A stretch of DNA of 9,170 nucleotides from Gammaproteobacteria bacterium (GTDB lineage: Bacteria; Pseudomonadota; Gammaproteobacteria; Ga0077536), in the NCBI GenBank assembly GCA_003540955.1, contig DPMX01000129.1, forward strand, positions 1 through 9,170, in the 5' to 3' direction. Positions 1 to 7,127 of this stretch are shown here, one piece after another; the stretch's first letter is position 1, and the number at the start of each line of letters is the position of its first letter. A program made the position numbers and the translations under genes. The notes under the pieces are model-generated. The model ran no database searches. It was given only the letters and a program-made list of their open reading frames with translations, and was not told the origin of the DNA.

Positions 1-2688
1 TACCCAGTTCGCGATCCGTTCTTTATGATGCTGCGTCGATCTCTTAATACATTCATGAATGCGTTTACCAGTGGCGACAATACGGCCTATCCCTTCGCTA
101 CCCAAAATCGAAAGGATTTTAGCAATCTTTTGGCCGTGTATCTCGATGCAGTGTTTTTCCCTATTCTCGATCCGCGTGATTTCTCGCAAGAGGGGTGGCG
201 ACTCGATTTTGTCTCACCCGATAGTGAGTCTGAGTTGATCTTCAAGGGCGTTGTATATAATGAAATGAAAGGCGCTATGAGCGCGCCATCGATGCAAGTC
301 TGGCAACGAATGCAAAGTGCAATTTTTCCAAATACTGTCTATCACTTCAATAGTGGCGGAGCGCCCGAGAGTATTCCGGATTTGAGTCTTCAACAACTCA
401 GGGACTTTCACGCTAAGCATTATCATCCAAGCCACGCAATATTCATGACATACGGTAATTTCGTGGTCGATGAGCACCACGAACAATTCGAATCGTTAGC
501 GTTGTGTGAGTTTACCCGTAGGCCCAAACAGTCGCATTGTGCGTTACAGCCACGTTTCACGTCGCCAATAGTAGTTGAAGATAGCTATGCGGTGAGAGAT
601 TCATCGGCGCTGGAGCGTGGGACGCACGTGGCATGGGCGTGGTTGTTAGGCAGGTCTGCCGACGTCGATACGTTCCTCGAAGCACATTTAATTAATACGT
701 TGTTGCTCGATCATGGTGCCTCACCACTGCGCCACTACTTGGAGACGACAGACCTCGCGGACGCACCATCGGAGCTTTGTGGTGTGGACGATTCGGGTCA
801 AGAGCTTGTGTTTTGTTGCGGCGTGGAAGGAACTGACGTGCAACATATCGGCCAACTGCAGGAGGAAATTCTCGAGCTTTTGTATGAACTGTCTAGTCAG
901 GTTTTCGACCACCAGATCTTGGTTGGAGTACTTGACAGTATGGAAATAGCACAACGTGATTTCGGGGGAGGCGGCTATCCTTACGGCTTACAACTTATGG
1001 GGAGAGCGTTACCCGGGTCACTTTATGATGGAGACCCCGTGGCCTTTATAGACATCGAATGCGCGCTTGAACGTTTACGTCGCCGTATTGAAGAACCCTC
1101 CTACATAGGCGGATGTATTTCTGATTTACTACTAAATAATCCACACCGGGTTCGCGTGACATTGCGACCGGACGAGCACAAATTTGAACGTGACAACGAT
1201 ATGGAGCGAACCGTTCTGGCAGAACGGTTAACTCAAATGAGCGAGGACCAGCGTCGTGCAATCCGAGCTGCGTCTGCGGCACTTGAAAAACGCCAGGACG
1301 AGTCACAAGATGCGGATCTTTTGCCTAAGGTCAATTTGACGGATGTGCCACGATATTTGCCCGAGGTAAATGCAACTCAAGTAGAAATCGCAGATTCCAT
1401 AGCGTACCAATATTGTGTAGCAACTAATGGATTGTTGTATCTACAGCTTGTCGTTGAACTTCCAGCCCTTGACGACCTTGAGTTAGCGCAACTGCCGTTG
1501 TTTTGTGAATATCTGACTGAGTTAGGGTCTGGCTCTGAAGATTATTTTCGTACCCAGGCGCGACGGGCTTTGGTAGGAAATATTGGTGCTTATGCCGTTG
1601 CCAGTACGAGTGTCGACAAGATTGATTTACTGAACGGTCGTTTAGTGATCACTGTTAAGGGTCTAGAGCGCAAGCGGGACGATATGGCCCAGAACCTATT
1701 CGACGTGATAAAAAACGTTCGATTCGATGAATCTGACAGACTTGAAAATATCCTCGCACACGTTCGAGTCGATGCGGAATCCTCGATACCCGATCGGGGT
1801 CATTATATAGCAATGCAGGGTGCAGCCAGAGTGCTGTCGCCGGGAGCTCGCCTTGACGATCTGTGGGAAGGGCCTTCATATATCAGATATGTCCAAGACC
1901 TCGCCCGGTCTTGTCGGGATAGCCCTTCTGCCATTAAAACATTAGCTCGAGGGTGTGATCGGATCAGAAATAAGTTGTTGAGTGCGCCTTGGAGCGTACT
2001 AGTCGTTGCCGAAGAAGGGGCTGCAAATAAGGCTGTAAAAAGTTTGCAAACTAGCGCGCGGATGATGAGCCGCAATTGTAGGTCTCAGCCGTTTCGAGTG
2101 CGTCAGCCAGAACCTGATATTGACTGTGCCTGGGTAACTAACACTCAGGTAAATTTCTGTGCCAAGGCGTACCCGGCAGTAGCTGAAGGCCATCGTGACG
2201 CTGCAGGTTTATCGGTATTGGCGAAATTTTTGCAGGATGGTTTTCTGCACCCGGTAATACGTGAGAAAGGGGGAGCCTATGGCGCGGGTGCCCAGTATGA
2301 TCCGGATAGTGCTACTTTTCGATTTTTCTCCTATCGAGATCCTCGCTTGGCAGATACTCTCAGTGATTTCGATCGCTCGTTGGATTGGTTAGGTACGTCA
2401 AATGATTCGAGACGTTTAGAAGAATCTATTCTTGGCGTGATTCGACACCTAGATGTTGCGAGGACCCCTGCTGATACTGCGATTAACGCGTTCTATGACA
2501 ACGCAGACGGTCGCACTCAAGAATTTCGGTTGCGGTACCGGGAGGCAGTGTTAACGATGACCTTCGAGGAGATCAATATAATCGCGCAAAAGTATCTGCA
2601 TCCTCACCCGGGTTGCACGGCTGTTGTTACAAATGCGAGTAACGAAGGCGAGGTCGATCGGTTGAACTTAAGACAAGTGAAGTTTTGA
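1..2688 (+). CDS. M16C metallopeptidase, presequence protease (PreP/Cym1)-like, 5' end missing
   Basis: The frame is open from base 1 and gives 895 residues to the TGA, so this is the larger part of a protein whose family is usually about 970 or more residues. It opens with YPVRDPFF and SLNTFMNAFTSGDNTAYPFA, typical of what follows the HxxEH zinc motif in presequence proteases. That motif should therefore lie only about nine residues upstream, outside the window. The downstream zinc-ligand glutamate is probably E88 in VVYNEMKGAM. The C-terminal half has REKGGAYG, with Arg754 and Tyr760 (window numbering) matching the conserved substrate-binding Arg/Tyr pair of the second M16 half. The middle, roughly residues 390-640, would be the M16C-associated region. 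Family members are clam-like zinc oligopeptidases that degrade unfolded peptides. Cell location cannot be told without the N-terminus. The next real gene starts 360 bases downstream. An ATG at 25 is internal, not the true start. Confidence 0.93.
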   Translation, partial: YPVRDPFFMMLRRSLNTFMNAFTSGDNTAYPFATQNRKDFSNLLAVYLDAVFFPILDPRDFSQEGWRLDFVSPDSESELIFKGVVYNEMKGAMSAPSMQVWQRMQSAIFPNTVYHFNSGGAPESIPDLSLQQLRDFHAKHYHPSHAIFMTYGNFVVDEHHEQFESLALCEFTRRPKQSHCALQPRFTSPIVVEDSYAVRDSSALERGTHVAWAWLLGRSADVDTFLEAHLINTLLLDHGASPLRHYLETTDLADAPSELCGVDDSGQELVFCCGVEGTDVQHIGQLQEEILELLYELSSQVFDHQILVGVLDSMEIAQRDFGGGGYPYGLQLMGRALPGSLYDGDPVAFIDIECALERLRRRIEEPSYIGGCISDLLLNNPHRVRVTLRPDEHKFERDNDMERTVLAERLTQMSEDQRRAIRAASAALEKRQDESQDADLLPKVNLTDVPRYLPEVNATQVEIADSIAYQYCVATNGLLYLQLVVELPALDDLELAQLPLFCEYLTELGSGSEDYFRTQARRALVGNIGAYAVASTSVDKIDLLNGRLVITVKGLERKRDDMAQNLFDVIKNVRFDESDRLENILAHVRVDAESSIPDRGHYIAMQGAARVLSPGARLDDLWEGPSYIRYVQDLARSCRDSPSAIKTLARGCDRIRNKLLSAPWSVLVVAEEGAANKAVKSLQTSARMMSRNCRSQPFRVRQPEPDIDCAWVTNTQVNFCAKAYPAVAEGHRDAAGLSVLAKFLQDGFLHPVIREKGGAYGAGAQYDPDSATFRFFSYRDPRLADTLSDFDRSLDWLGTSNDSRRLEESILGVIRHLDVARTPADTAINAFYDNADGRTQEFRLRYREAVLTMTFEEINIIAQKYLHPHPGCTAVVTNASNEGEVDRLNLRQVKF

Positions 2689-2707
2689 GAAGACGGGGAG
2701 GGAGTGA

Positions 2708-2749
2708 ATGAAAGGCGGGAGTTCATTTAAGCGGAAGCAAAAAACATGA
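2708..2749 (+). CDS. possible 13-aa leader peptide or gene remnant
   Basis: The ORF encodes MKGGSSFKRKQKT. It is listed because of its ribosome binding site: GGGGAGGGAG at 2695-2704 contains GGAGG six bases before the ATG, the strongest Shine-Dalgarno sequence in the window. It starts 19 bases after the peptidase stop codon. Its TGA overlaps the ATG of the 55-codon ORF as ATGA, an arrangement seen in translationally coupled genes. The peptide is basic and unrecognised. It could be a coupled leader, the start of a decayed gene, or chance. Confidence 0.2.
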   Translation: MKGGSSFKRKQKT

Positions 2750-2913
2750 AATCGGATAAAAAAACTAATTGGTTACATCTGTCTAGCTATGTGAAAAAGT
2801 GCTTGCCCGTGAATAGGTTGCGAAGACAAATGACTCTCTTGCCCTTTCCGAATAGTGACAGCTTTTGTGGATTCGGCAGCTGGATTGGATATGGGACTCT
2901 CTTCGCGCAATAA
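2746..2913 (+). CDS. hypothetical 55-aa protein
   Basis: This ORF starts at an ATG that overlaps the stop of the 13-codon ORF (ATGA, 2746-2749) and ends in TAA. The product is basic in its first half (KSDKK, KK, RLRRQ), then richer in Gly, Ser and aromatic residues, with one Cys in each half. There is no signal peptide or membrane segment and I recognise no family. It has no ribosome binding site of its own, so expression would depend on coupling to the preceding ORF. It may simply be a chance frame. Confidence 0.17.
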   Translation: MKSDKKTNWLHLSSYVKKCLPVNRLRRQMTLLPFPNSDSFCGFGSWIGYGTLFAQ

Positions 2914-3036
2914 TTTCATATTTAGGCCCAAAAGCGAAAAGCGTTTTTAACGCACAGATAGTCTTACAACTGGACTCAATCCTAGGTCAGCAAGTGCAAT
3001 CTCCATGCGTAAGAAATGCGCACTTGCGGGACGATC

Positions 3037-3040
3037 GGAG
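3037..3040 (+). promoter_or_regulatory. ribosome binding site deciding the kinase start
   Basis: GGAG sits eight bases before ATG 3049. The alternative ATG at 3016 lacks a similar sequence at a suitable distance. This favours the 351-residue form of the kinase. Confidence 0.5.
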
Positions 3041-3048
3041 AACCTTTG

Positions 3049-4104
3049 ATGCGCGCCGATAGAGATGTAATCCCAGCTCGAGTATTAGAGGCGTATGGTT
3101 TTGAACTTCAGACCTTCGAGCGAGCGACGAGTGGGCTCATTAATCAAACGTGGATTATTGAGACGAAATCCTCAAAGCGTTACGTATTACAACAACTGCA
3201 CGCAATGATCGGCCCTGACGTTACGCGGCACATCCAGGCTGTGACGCAGCGCTTGCAACAACAAGGCCTGTGCTCGCCGGCTTTGGTCCAGACAGCAGCT
3301 GGTGAGTACTCTGTCCGCGTGGGTGAGAAGAGTTGGCGGGTGCTAACTTATGTCCCTGGTGACTGTTTCGACATCCTACCGAACGTTGAGTATGCCCGTG
3401 AGGCAGGCCAAATGTTGGCGCGGTTCCACACCGCGGGTGTGGATTGGGAAGATCTGATTTGCTTGCCGGTTTCTACTACGCACGATATTTCTCGCTATCT
3501 GGAAATTTTGCAAACAGCATTAAAAAACAATACTCACCATGAAGACCATGCGAAGGTTGCGAGGTTCGCGGATGAGATTTTTAGCTTTGCTAGAACGCTA
3601 CCGAAAGGTATCGCCAATCCGCCACGGATGGTCCATGGCGACCCCAAGCTCTCGAACGTTCTATTCGATCCTGGTGGCGGGGCTGTCTGTCTCGTTGATC
3701 TAGATACGGTCGGCTTGATGGATTTGGTGTGGGAACTGGGTGATGCATTTCGATCATGGTGTAACCCTTATGGCGAAGATACAAAAGATACCACCTTTTC
3801 TCTCGAAATTTTTGAACAAGCCGTTTATGGTTACGCTACAATCGGCCATCGCTTCATTAGCCCTGAAGAGATTGACGGTATCGTTCCGGCGGTTCTCACA
3901 ATCTATACTGAATTGGCCGCAAGATTTTGCGCGGATGCTTTGCTTGAGTGCTATTTTGGGTGGGACGCCAGTCAGTTTTCCTCTTGTTCCTCACACAATT
4001 TCGTTCGTGCACAAGGTCAGATGAACGCGGCAAGGGATCTACTTTCGAAACGTACGGCAGCGGAGCAAATTGTGGCGCGTGTGTTCTCAACGACAGCGAC
4101 ATGA
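3049..4104 (+). CDS. APH-fold small-molecule kinase, NahK-like phosphotransferase
   Basis: This 351-residue protein belongs to the aminoglycoside phosphotransferase / homoserine-kinase-like superfamily. The catalytic loop is HGDPKLSN (His196, Asp198, Asn203), and the metal-binding acidic segment is CLVDLDTVG (Asp217, Asp219). The latter, with WELGDAFRSWCNP and GEDTKDT after it, resembles N-acetylhexosamine 1-kinase-type proteins more than antibiotic-resistance enzymes. The N-terminal lobe has SGLINQTWIIE followed by YVLQQLH, the usual nucleotide-binding strand region. It would transfer a phosphate from ATP to a small hydroxylated substrate, perhaps a sugar; the substrate cannot be read from sequence. 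I chose ATG 3049 because GGAG at 3037-3040 lies eight bases before it; an in-frame ATG at 3016 would add 11 residues and has no comparable site. Its stop overlaps the start of the following lipoprotein gene, so the two are probably co-translated. Confidence 0.83.
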   Translation: MRADRDVIPARVLEAYGFELQTFERATSGLINQTWIIETKSSKRYVLQQLHAMIGPDVTRHIQAVTQRLQQQGLCSPALVQTAAGEYSVRVGEKSWRVLTYVPGDCFDILPNVEYAREAGQMLARFHTAGVDWEDLICLPVSTTHDISRYLEILQTALKNNTHHEDHAKVARFADEIFSFARTLPKGIANPPRMVHGDPKLSNVLFDPGGGAVCLVDLDTVGLMDLVWELGDAFRSWCNPYGEDTKDTTFSLEIFEQAVYGYATIGHRFISPEEIDGIVPAVLTIYTELAARFCADALLECYFGWDASQFSSCSSHNFVRAQGQMNAARDLLSKRTAAEQIVARVFSTTAT

Positions 4105-4562
4105 TGTCTGGGGTCAGATCAGCAACCACAGAATACCAAAATCACGCGCGTCGTATCGGGCAGCGGCGACGACGAGCGCTGACCAACCTAGTGCTAGCGG
4201 TTTCCCTTATGCTTTGTGCATGTTCCAAGGTTAGTGTAACCAACGCCGAGGGGAAACGGGTTCGTATGACCCGCGAGGACTTTGCCGAATACGCCGAGGC
4301 GACCTTCCGTCATCACAATCGAGTGGTAAGCGAGTTAATTACGGTATTCAGTATGAGTGACGCGGATATTCCGTTCACGCCTGCGTTAATCCGGTCTGAA
4401 GAAGACATGGCGGCCCGGTGTAAGCCCTTAAACGAAATGGTATTGGCAATGATCGAAGGGCGCGAGCAATCTTTCTGGGCGAAACTTAAATTATTGAACC
4501 AAGTACCATTGTGTGAATTGGCGACTCAACGAGTGGAACAATTGATCCCAACGATTTTATGA
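4101..4562 (+). CDS. small predicted lipoprotein of unknown function
   Basis: This encodes 153 residues. The N-terminus has a basic segment (RRIGQRRRR, residues 17-25), a hydrophobic stretch TNLVLAVSLML and a lipobox-like L-C-A-C ending at Cys41, so it is predicted to be exported and lipid-anchored. The n-region is long, but there is no later Met before the hydrophobic segment. The mature part, about 113 residues, is mostly charged and helix-prone and contains two cysteines (Cys107 in ARCKP, Cys138 in PLCEL) that could form a disulfide in the periplasm. I recognise no family. ATG 4101 overlaps the kinase stop as ATGA, and a second ATG follows at once at 4104. There is no clear ribosome binding site, so translation is probably coupled to the kinase. 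The same frame is open further upstream inside the kinase gene, but that part does not look coding. Confidence 0.65.
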   Translation: MMSGVRSATTEYQNHARRIGQRRRRALTNLVLAVSLMLCACSKVSVTNAEGKRVRMTREDFAEYAEATFRHHNRVVSELITVFSMSDADIPFTPALIRSEEDMAARCKPLNEMVLAMIEGREQSFWAKLKLLNQVPLCELATQRVEQLIPTIL

Positions 4563-4653
4563 TGATTTAAAAGGGCGAATGTTCAAGTTGTAAGGAAAAG
4601 TCGTATCAGTTGTATTGTGACCTTCGTGACATGAACTAGTCAGGCCGCAAGCC
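4563..4653. other. convergent intergenic region
   Basis: These 91 bases lie between the lipoprotein gene and the 3' end of the bicupin gene on the opposite strand. It holds no ORF of note. The direct repeat GTGAC..GTGAC near 4617-4630 is short and probably chance. The only terminator-like structure overlaps its right edge and is listed separately. Confidence 0.5.
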
Positions 4654-4672
4654 CTAACCTGCTTGGCGGTTT
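4645..4672 (+). terminator. weak terminator-like hairpin at the convergent junction
   Basis: CCGCAAGC (4645-4652) can pair with GCTT-G-GCGG (4661-4669) with one bulged G and an eight-base loop. TTT follows on the + strand. The loop contains the stop codon of the bicupin gene, so on the other strand the structure covers that gene's end. The T-run is short, so termination is only a possibility. Confidence 0.25.
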
Positions 4673-5769
4673 GTAGCGAAGCCAATCGAGGACCCTAGAA
4701 TTGCAGCCGGCTCTTTTAAACTTTCCTGCCACAACAAAGACTCCATCATGATGTGAAGCGGTTGATCTTGCACTGTCAACTCGTATACCGGTTCATCGTA
4801 GGACGCGTGGTTGTGTACTGCCCATCCAGGGGCAGATACCATCAAATCGCCAGCACGCCACTCATAGCGTTTGCCTTCTACGATGCTATAACCAGATCCA
4901 CGAAAATAATAATTGATCGCGGAAGAGACATGGCGGTGTGGACGGTCAATAATTTTGGGCGGTCGAATGGTCATTGTAGCGAAAAAACTTGGGGTCGTAC
5001 CATTCGAACGCCCCGTCATCGGGTTATACATTAAGTAAAGGCGTCGTCCGATGTATTGCTCACCGAGGGCCGCCAATTTGTCGAGGTTGTTTTGCACTAT
5101 AGTCCATGGCCAATGGAGGGCTTTCGATACCACGGTCGGAGGAGAGATCAGCGTTTCGTATGGCATCAAGAGGGTGTCGTCGTCTATAGGGAAGGTTCCG
5201 TACGGGCTATTACCGCGGTTCGATGCCGATTCTTGGGCATCTACTACAGTGACATTCGCACTAAGCGGCGGGTTTTCTTCCACCAAATGGACTTTTAACA
5301 TCTCGAGCAACGGCGCATTAGAGTAGGTGAAGCGCACATGTAGTTCTGCAGTATCGTTGATATGTCGGTACGGGATAAAGGACGGGTGATTCCACACGTC
5401 GTATTGGTTGAAGTGGATCTTTTTACCAGAGACGATGGTTGTGCCCCTGCCTCGGATACAGAAATTTACCTGGGTTGAGTTGTGACGGATGGGCGTCGTC
5501 TCTTCGCCCGGTAATAACACTTCCATGGTAAGGCGAACACCGGGATTTAGTCCTGGAGTATTCTCATTTGCGCTGGGATGGACAAACTGGACTTGACGTC
5601 TGCCGTTTGCGGGCTGTGGGATATCCGCTAGCCGTTCGATCTCAAGATCTATCGTCTCTTTCGTGATCAACACTGGGGGCCAGTCTTTGGCTGGATTTAC
5701 CGATGCGGGGGACGCCTTTACTTCCCCGGCACCGCTTTGATCGATAACGAGCGCTGTCGTCTCTGCCAT
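4654..5769 (-). CDS. bicupin dioxygenase, gentisate 1,2-dioxygenase-like
   Basis: This 371-residue protein has two cupin folds, at roughly residues 90-150 and 272-335, as in gentisate, salicylate and 1-hydroxy-2-naphthoate dioxygenases, and its length fits that family. Those are Fe(II) enzymes that open the aromatic ring. The second cupin has PHRH (His278, His280), then GSGYSIVEGKRY, GDLMVSAPGW and AVHNH (His319), a complete metal-binding triad. The first cupin aligns well but has PIRH (Ile94 for the first His) and PYRH (Tyr134 for the third), so its site looks broken. In characterised family members the iron is in the N-terminal cupin, so this one appears reversed. It is divergent from the Rieske oxygenase operon, which suggests it cleaves that enzyme's product, for example gentisate. 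ATG 5769 is preferred because GGAGA lies nine bases upstream; a GTG at 5808 would add 13 residues. It could instead act on another hydroxylated aromatic acid or be a non-dioxygenase cupin. Confidence 0.75.
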   Translation of the reverse strand: MAETTALVIDQSGAGEVKASPASVNPAKDWPPVLITKETIDLEIERLADIPQPANGRRQVQFVHPSANENTPGLNPGVRLTMEVLLPGEETTPIRHNSTQVNFCIRGRGTTIVSGKKIHFNQYDVWNHPSFIPYRHINDTAELHVRFTYSNAPLLEMLKVHLVEENPPLSANVTVVDAQESASNRGNSPYGTFPIDDDTLLMPYETLISPPTVVSKALHWPWTIVQNNLDKLAALGEQYIGRRLYLMYNPMTGRSNGTTPSFFATMTIRPPKIIDRPHRHVSSAINYYFRGSGYSIVEGKRYEWRAGDLMVSAPGWAVHNHASYDEPVYELTVQDQPLHIMMESLLWQESLKEPAAILGSSIGFATNRQAG

Positions 5770-5884
5770 TGGCCTAAGTCTCCGTGTCAAAATTGCGCGT
5801 GTCGGCACAAAAATACTTTGCTTCCTAAGTAAAATAACATATGCTCGGCTTAATGTGGATCTCTAAATTGAAACGATTTTGCGC
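5770..5884. promoter_or_regulatory. divergent promoter region between bicupin gene and Rieske operon
   Basis: This is the only space from which both the bicupin gene and the oxygenase operon can be transcribed. For the + strand a sigma-70-like pair is possible: TTGCTT at 5818-5823 and TATGCT at 5840-5845 with a 16-base spacer, leaving about 30 bases of leader. A dyad, TACTT (5814-5818) with AAGTA (5827-5831), overlaps that -35 and could be an operator. I found no convincing promoter pair for the - strand. The + strand gene has only a weak ribosome binding site. Confidence 0.4.
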
Positions 5885-7123
5885 ATGAAAAAGCGAGCAA
5901 CATCAGTGCCACGTACTTGGCCGGACCCAGGGAGTACGCGAATCCCATATTGGATTTATACAGATCAGGACATTTTTGATCTGGAGATGGAGCGAATATT
6001 TTGCGGGTCAAGTTGGGCCTATGTTGGTTTGTCTGCTGAATTGCTGGAGCCTGGTAGTTTCATAACGACAAATATTGGCGACCGTCCGGTGATTATCTGC
6101 CGCAACGGGGATGGTGAACTACGGGGATTCGTAAACCGTTGCGCACATCGTGGAATTAAATTCTGTCGTCATCGCTCGGGTCAAACTAAGCGTTTCACAT
6201 GCCCCTATCATCAATGGACCTACGATCTTAATGGCGACCTGAAAGGCGTTCCGTTCATGCGGGGCGTTAATGGCCAAGGTGGTATGCCGGAGGATTTCGA
6301 TCTTGGCGCGAATGGTTTGCAGCAACTCAAGGTGATCGCTCACAACGGTGTCTTATTTGCGTCGTTTGACCTCAATATGACCGAGTTCACGACCTATCTG
6401 GGCGAATCCAATCGCTACTATTTTGAACGGGTTTGCGATGGCCGAGAACTACGTTTGCTAGGCCATTCGCGCCAACTCATCCGTGGTAACTGGAAGTTGA
6501 TGTTTGAGAACATTAAGGACCCTTATCACGCATCATTATTACACGTTTTTTTAGTTACCTTCGGATTGTTTCGCGCCGATCAACAATCACAAGTGAAGAT
6601 GGATAGAACCGGTGGCCATGGTTTGTTGATATCGCGCAAAGGCGAGCAGAAAGCGACTGACGCGACTCAGGACATTGAGAATCTGCGGGAAGACTTTAAG
6701 CTCAAAGACCCGCGCTTACTTGATCCGGTAAAAGAATTTAAGGATTCGGCGACGGTCGTTATGCAGACTTTGTGGCCGAACCTCATTGTCCAACAGCAAT
6801 CGAATACGATCGCGATGCGTCAGGTACAACCACGCGATCCATCTTCGTTTATTCTCGCCTGGACATTCTTTGGTTATGCCGATGACGACGAAGCGATGAC
6901 GATTCGACGCCTGCGCCAGGCAAATCTTATGAGCGCCTCTGGCCTTGTTTCATGTGATGACAGCGAGGTGATTAAGCTGGCGCAAGACGGTATTAATAGT
7001 GATATCGATGGTTACGCGCTATTCGAGATGGGCGGTCGCGACACGGAAGATACCGAGCACATGGTTACGGAAACGGCGATCCGCGCGTTTTATAAACATT
7101 ATCGCGCGGTGATGGACCTGTAA
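5885..7123 (+). CDS. Rieske aromatic-ring-hydroxylating oxygenase, large (alpha) subunit; salicylate 5-hydroxylase/anthranilate dioxygenase type
   Basis: This 412-residue protein is a complete Rieske non-heme iron oxygenase alpha subunit. The [2Fe-2S] ligands are Cys86-x-His88 and Cys106-x2-His109, in the classic CxH-x17-CxxH spacing. The catalytic domain has NIKDPYH and LLH, giving bridging Asp212 and iron ligands His215 and His220; the third ligand is probably one of Asp358/Asp359 in CDDSE. Segments such as GGMPEDFDL, VTFGLFRAD and HMVTET resemble salicylate 5-hydroxylase large subunit NagG and the anthranilate dioxygenase AndAc group. Such enzymes use electrons from a ferredoxin and reductase to hydroxylate an aromatic acid. 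The divergent gentisate-dioxygenase-like gene favours 5-hydroxylation of a salicylate-like substrate, but this is inference. ATG 5885 is used; an in-frame TTG at 5879 would add two residues, and neither has a good ribosome binding site. The beta subunit gene starts four bases after the stop. Confidence 0.9.
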   Translation: MKKRATSVPRTWPDPGSTRIPYWIYTDQDIFDLEMERIFCGSSWAYVGLSAELLEPGSFITTNIGDRPVIICRNGDGELRGFVNRCAHRGIKFCRHRSGQTKRFTCPYHQWTYDLNGDLKGVPFMRGVNGQGGMPEDFDLGANGLQQLKVIAHNGVLFASFDLNMTEFTTYLGESNRYYFERVCDGRELRLLGHSRQLIRGNWKLMFENIKDPYHASLLHVFLVTFGLFRADQQSQVKMDRTGGHGLLISRKGEQKATDATQDIENLREDFKLKDPRLLDPVKEFKDSATVVMQTLWPNLIVQQQSNTIAMRQVQPRDPSSFILAWTFFGYADDDEAMTIRRLRQANLMSASGLVSCDDSEVIKLAQDGINSDIDGYALFEMGGRDTEDTEHMVTETAIRAFYKHYRAVMDL

Positions 7124-7127
7124 TTCG

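Larger units (their letters stand above)
2689..3048. other. 360-base intergenic stretch with only tiny ORFs
   Basis: This gap separates the M16C peptidase from the kinase. It holds no recognisable gene, RNA or strong terminator. It contains a 13-codon ORF behind a near-perfect ribosome binding site, a 55-codon ORF that overlaps it, and a TTG-started 65-codon frame (2865-3062) that runs into the kinase start and resembles no known protein. A short dyad GCGTT-TTT-AACGC lies at 2941-2953 but has no T-run after it. The kinase promoter is presumably here, but I could not pick a convincing -35/-10 pair. Confidence 0.5.

Noticed and set aside
2937..2953. Terminator at GCGTT-TTT-AACGC
   Set aside because: The stem is five base pairs with a three-base loop and no T-run follows, too weak for an intrinsic terminator.
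2865..3062. 65-codon frame from TTG before the kinase
   Set aside because: It has a rare start without a ribosome binding site, no recognisable product, and it overlaps the kinase start.
3740..4024. 94-codon + strand frame within the kinase gene
   Set aside because: It lies wholly inside the kinase coding sequence in another frame and has no domain or ribosome binding site.
3948..4100. Upstream extension of the lipoprotein frame inside the kinase gene
   Set aside because: The frame is open but overlaps the well-supported kinase C-terminus, and the extension would bury the signal peptide in the middle of the protein.
3049..4104. Aminoglycoside resistance gene
   Set aside because: The APH fold is shared, but the segments after the catalytic loop resemble NahK-like sugar kinases, and there is no mobile element or resistance context.
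5051..5326. + strand frames opposite the bicupin gene
   Set aside because: They are antisense to a clear protein with aligned cupin motifs and show no family resemblance.
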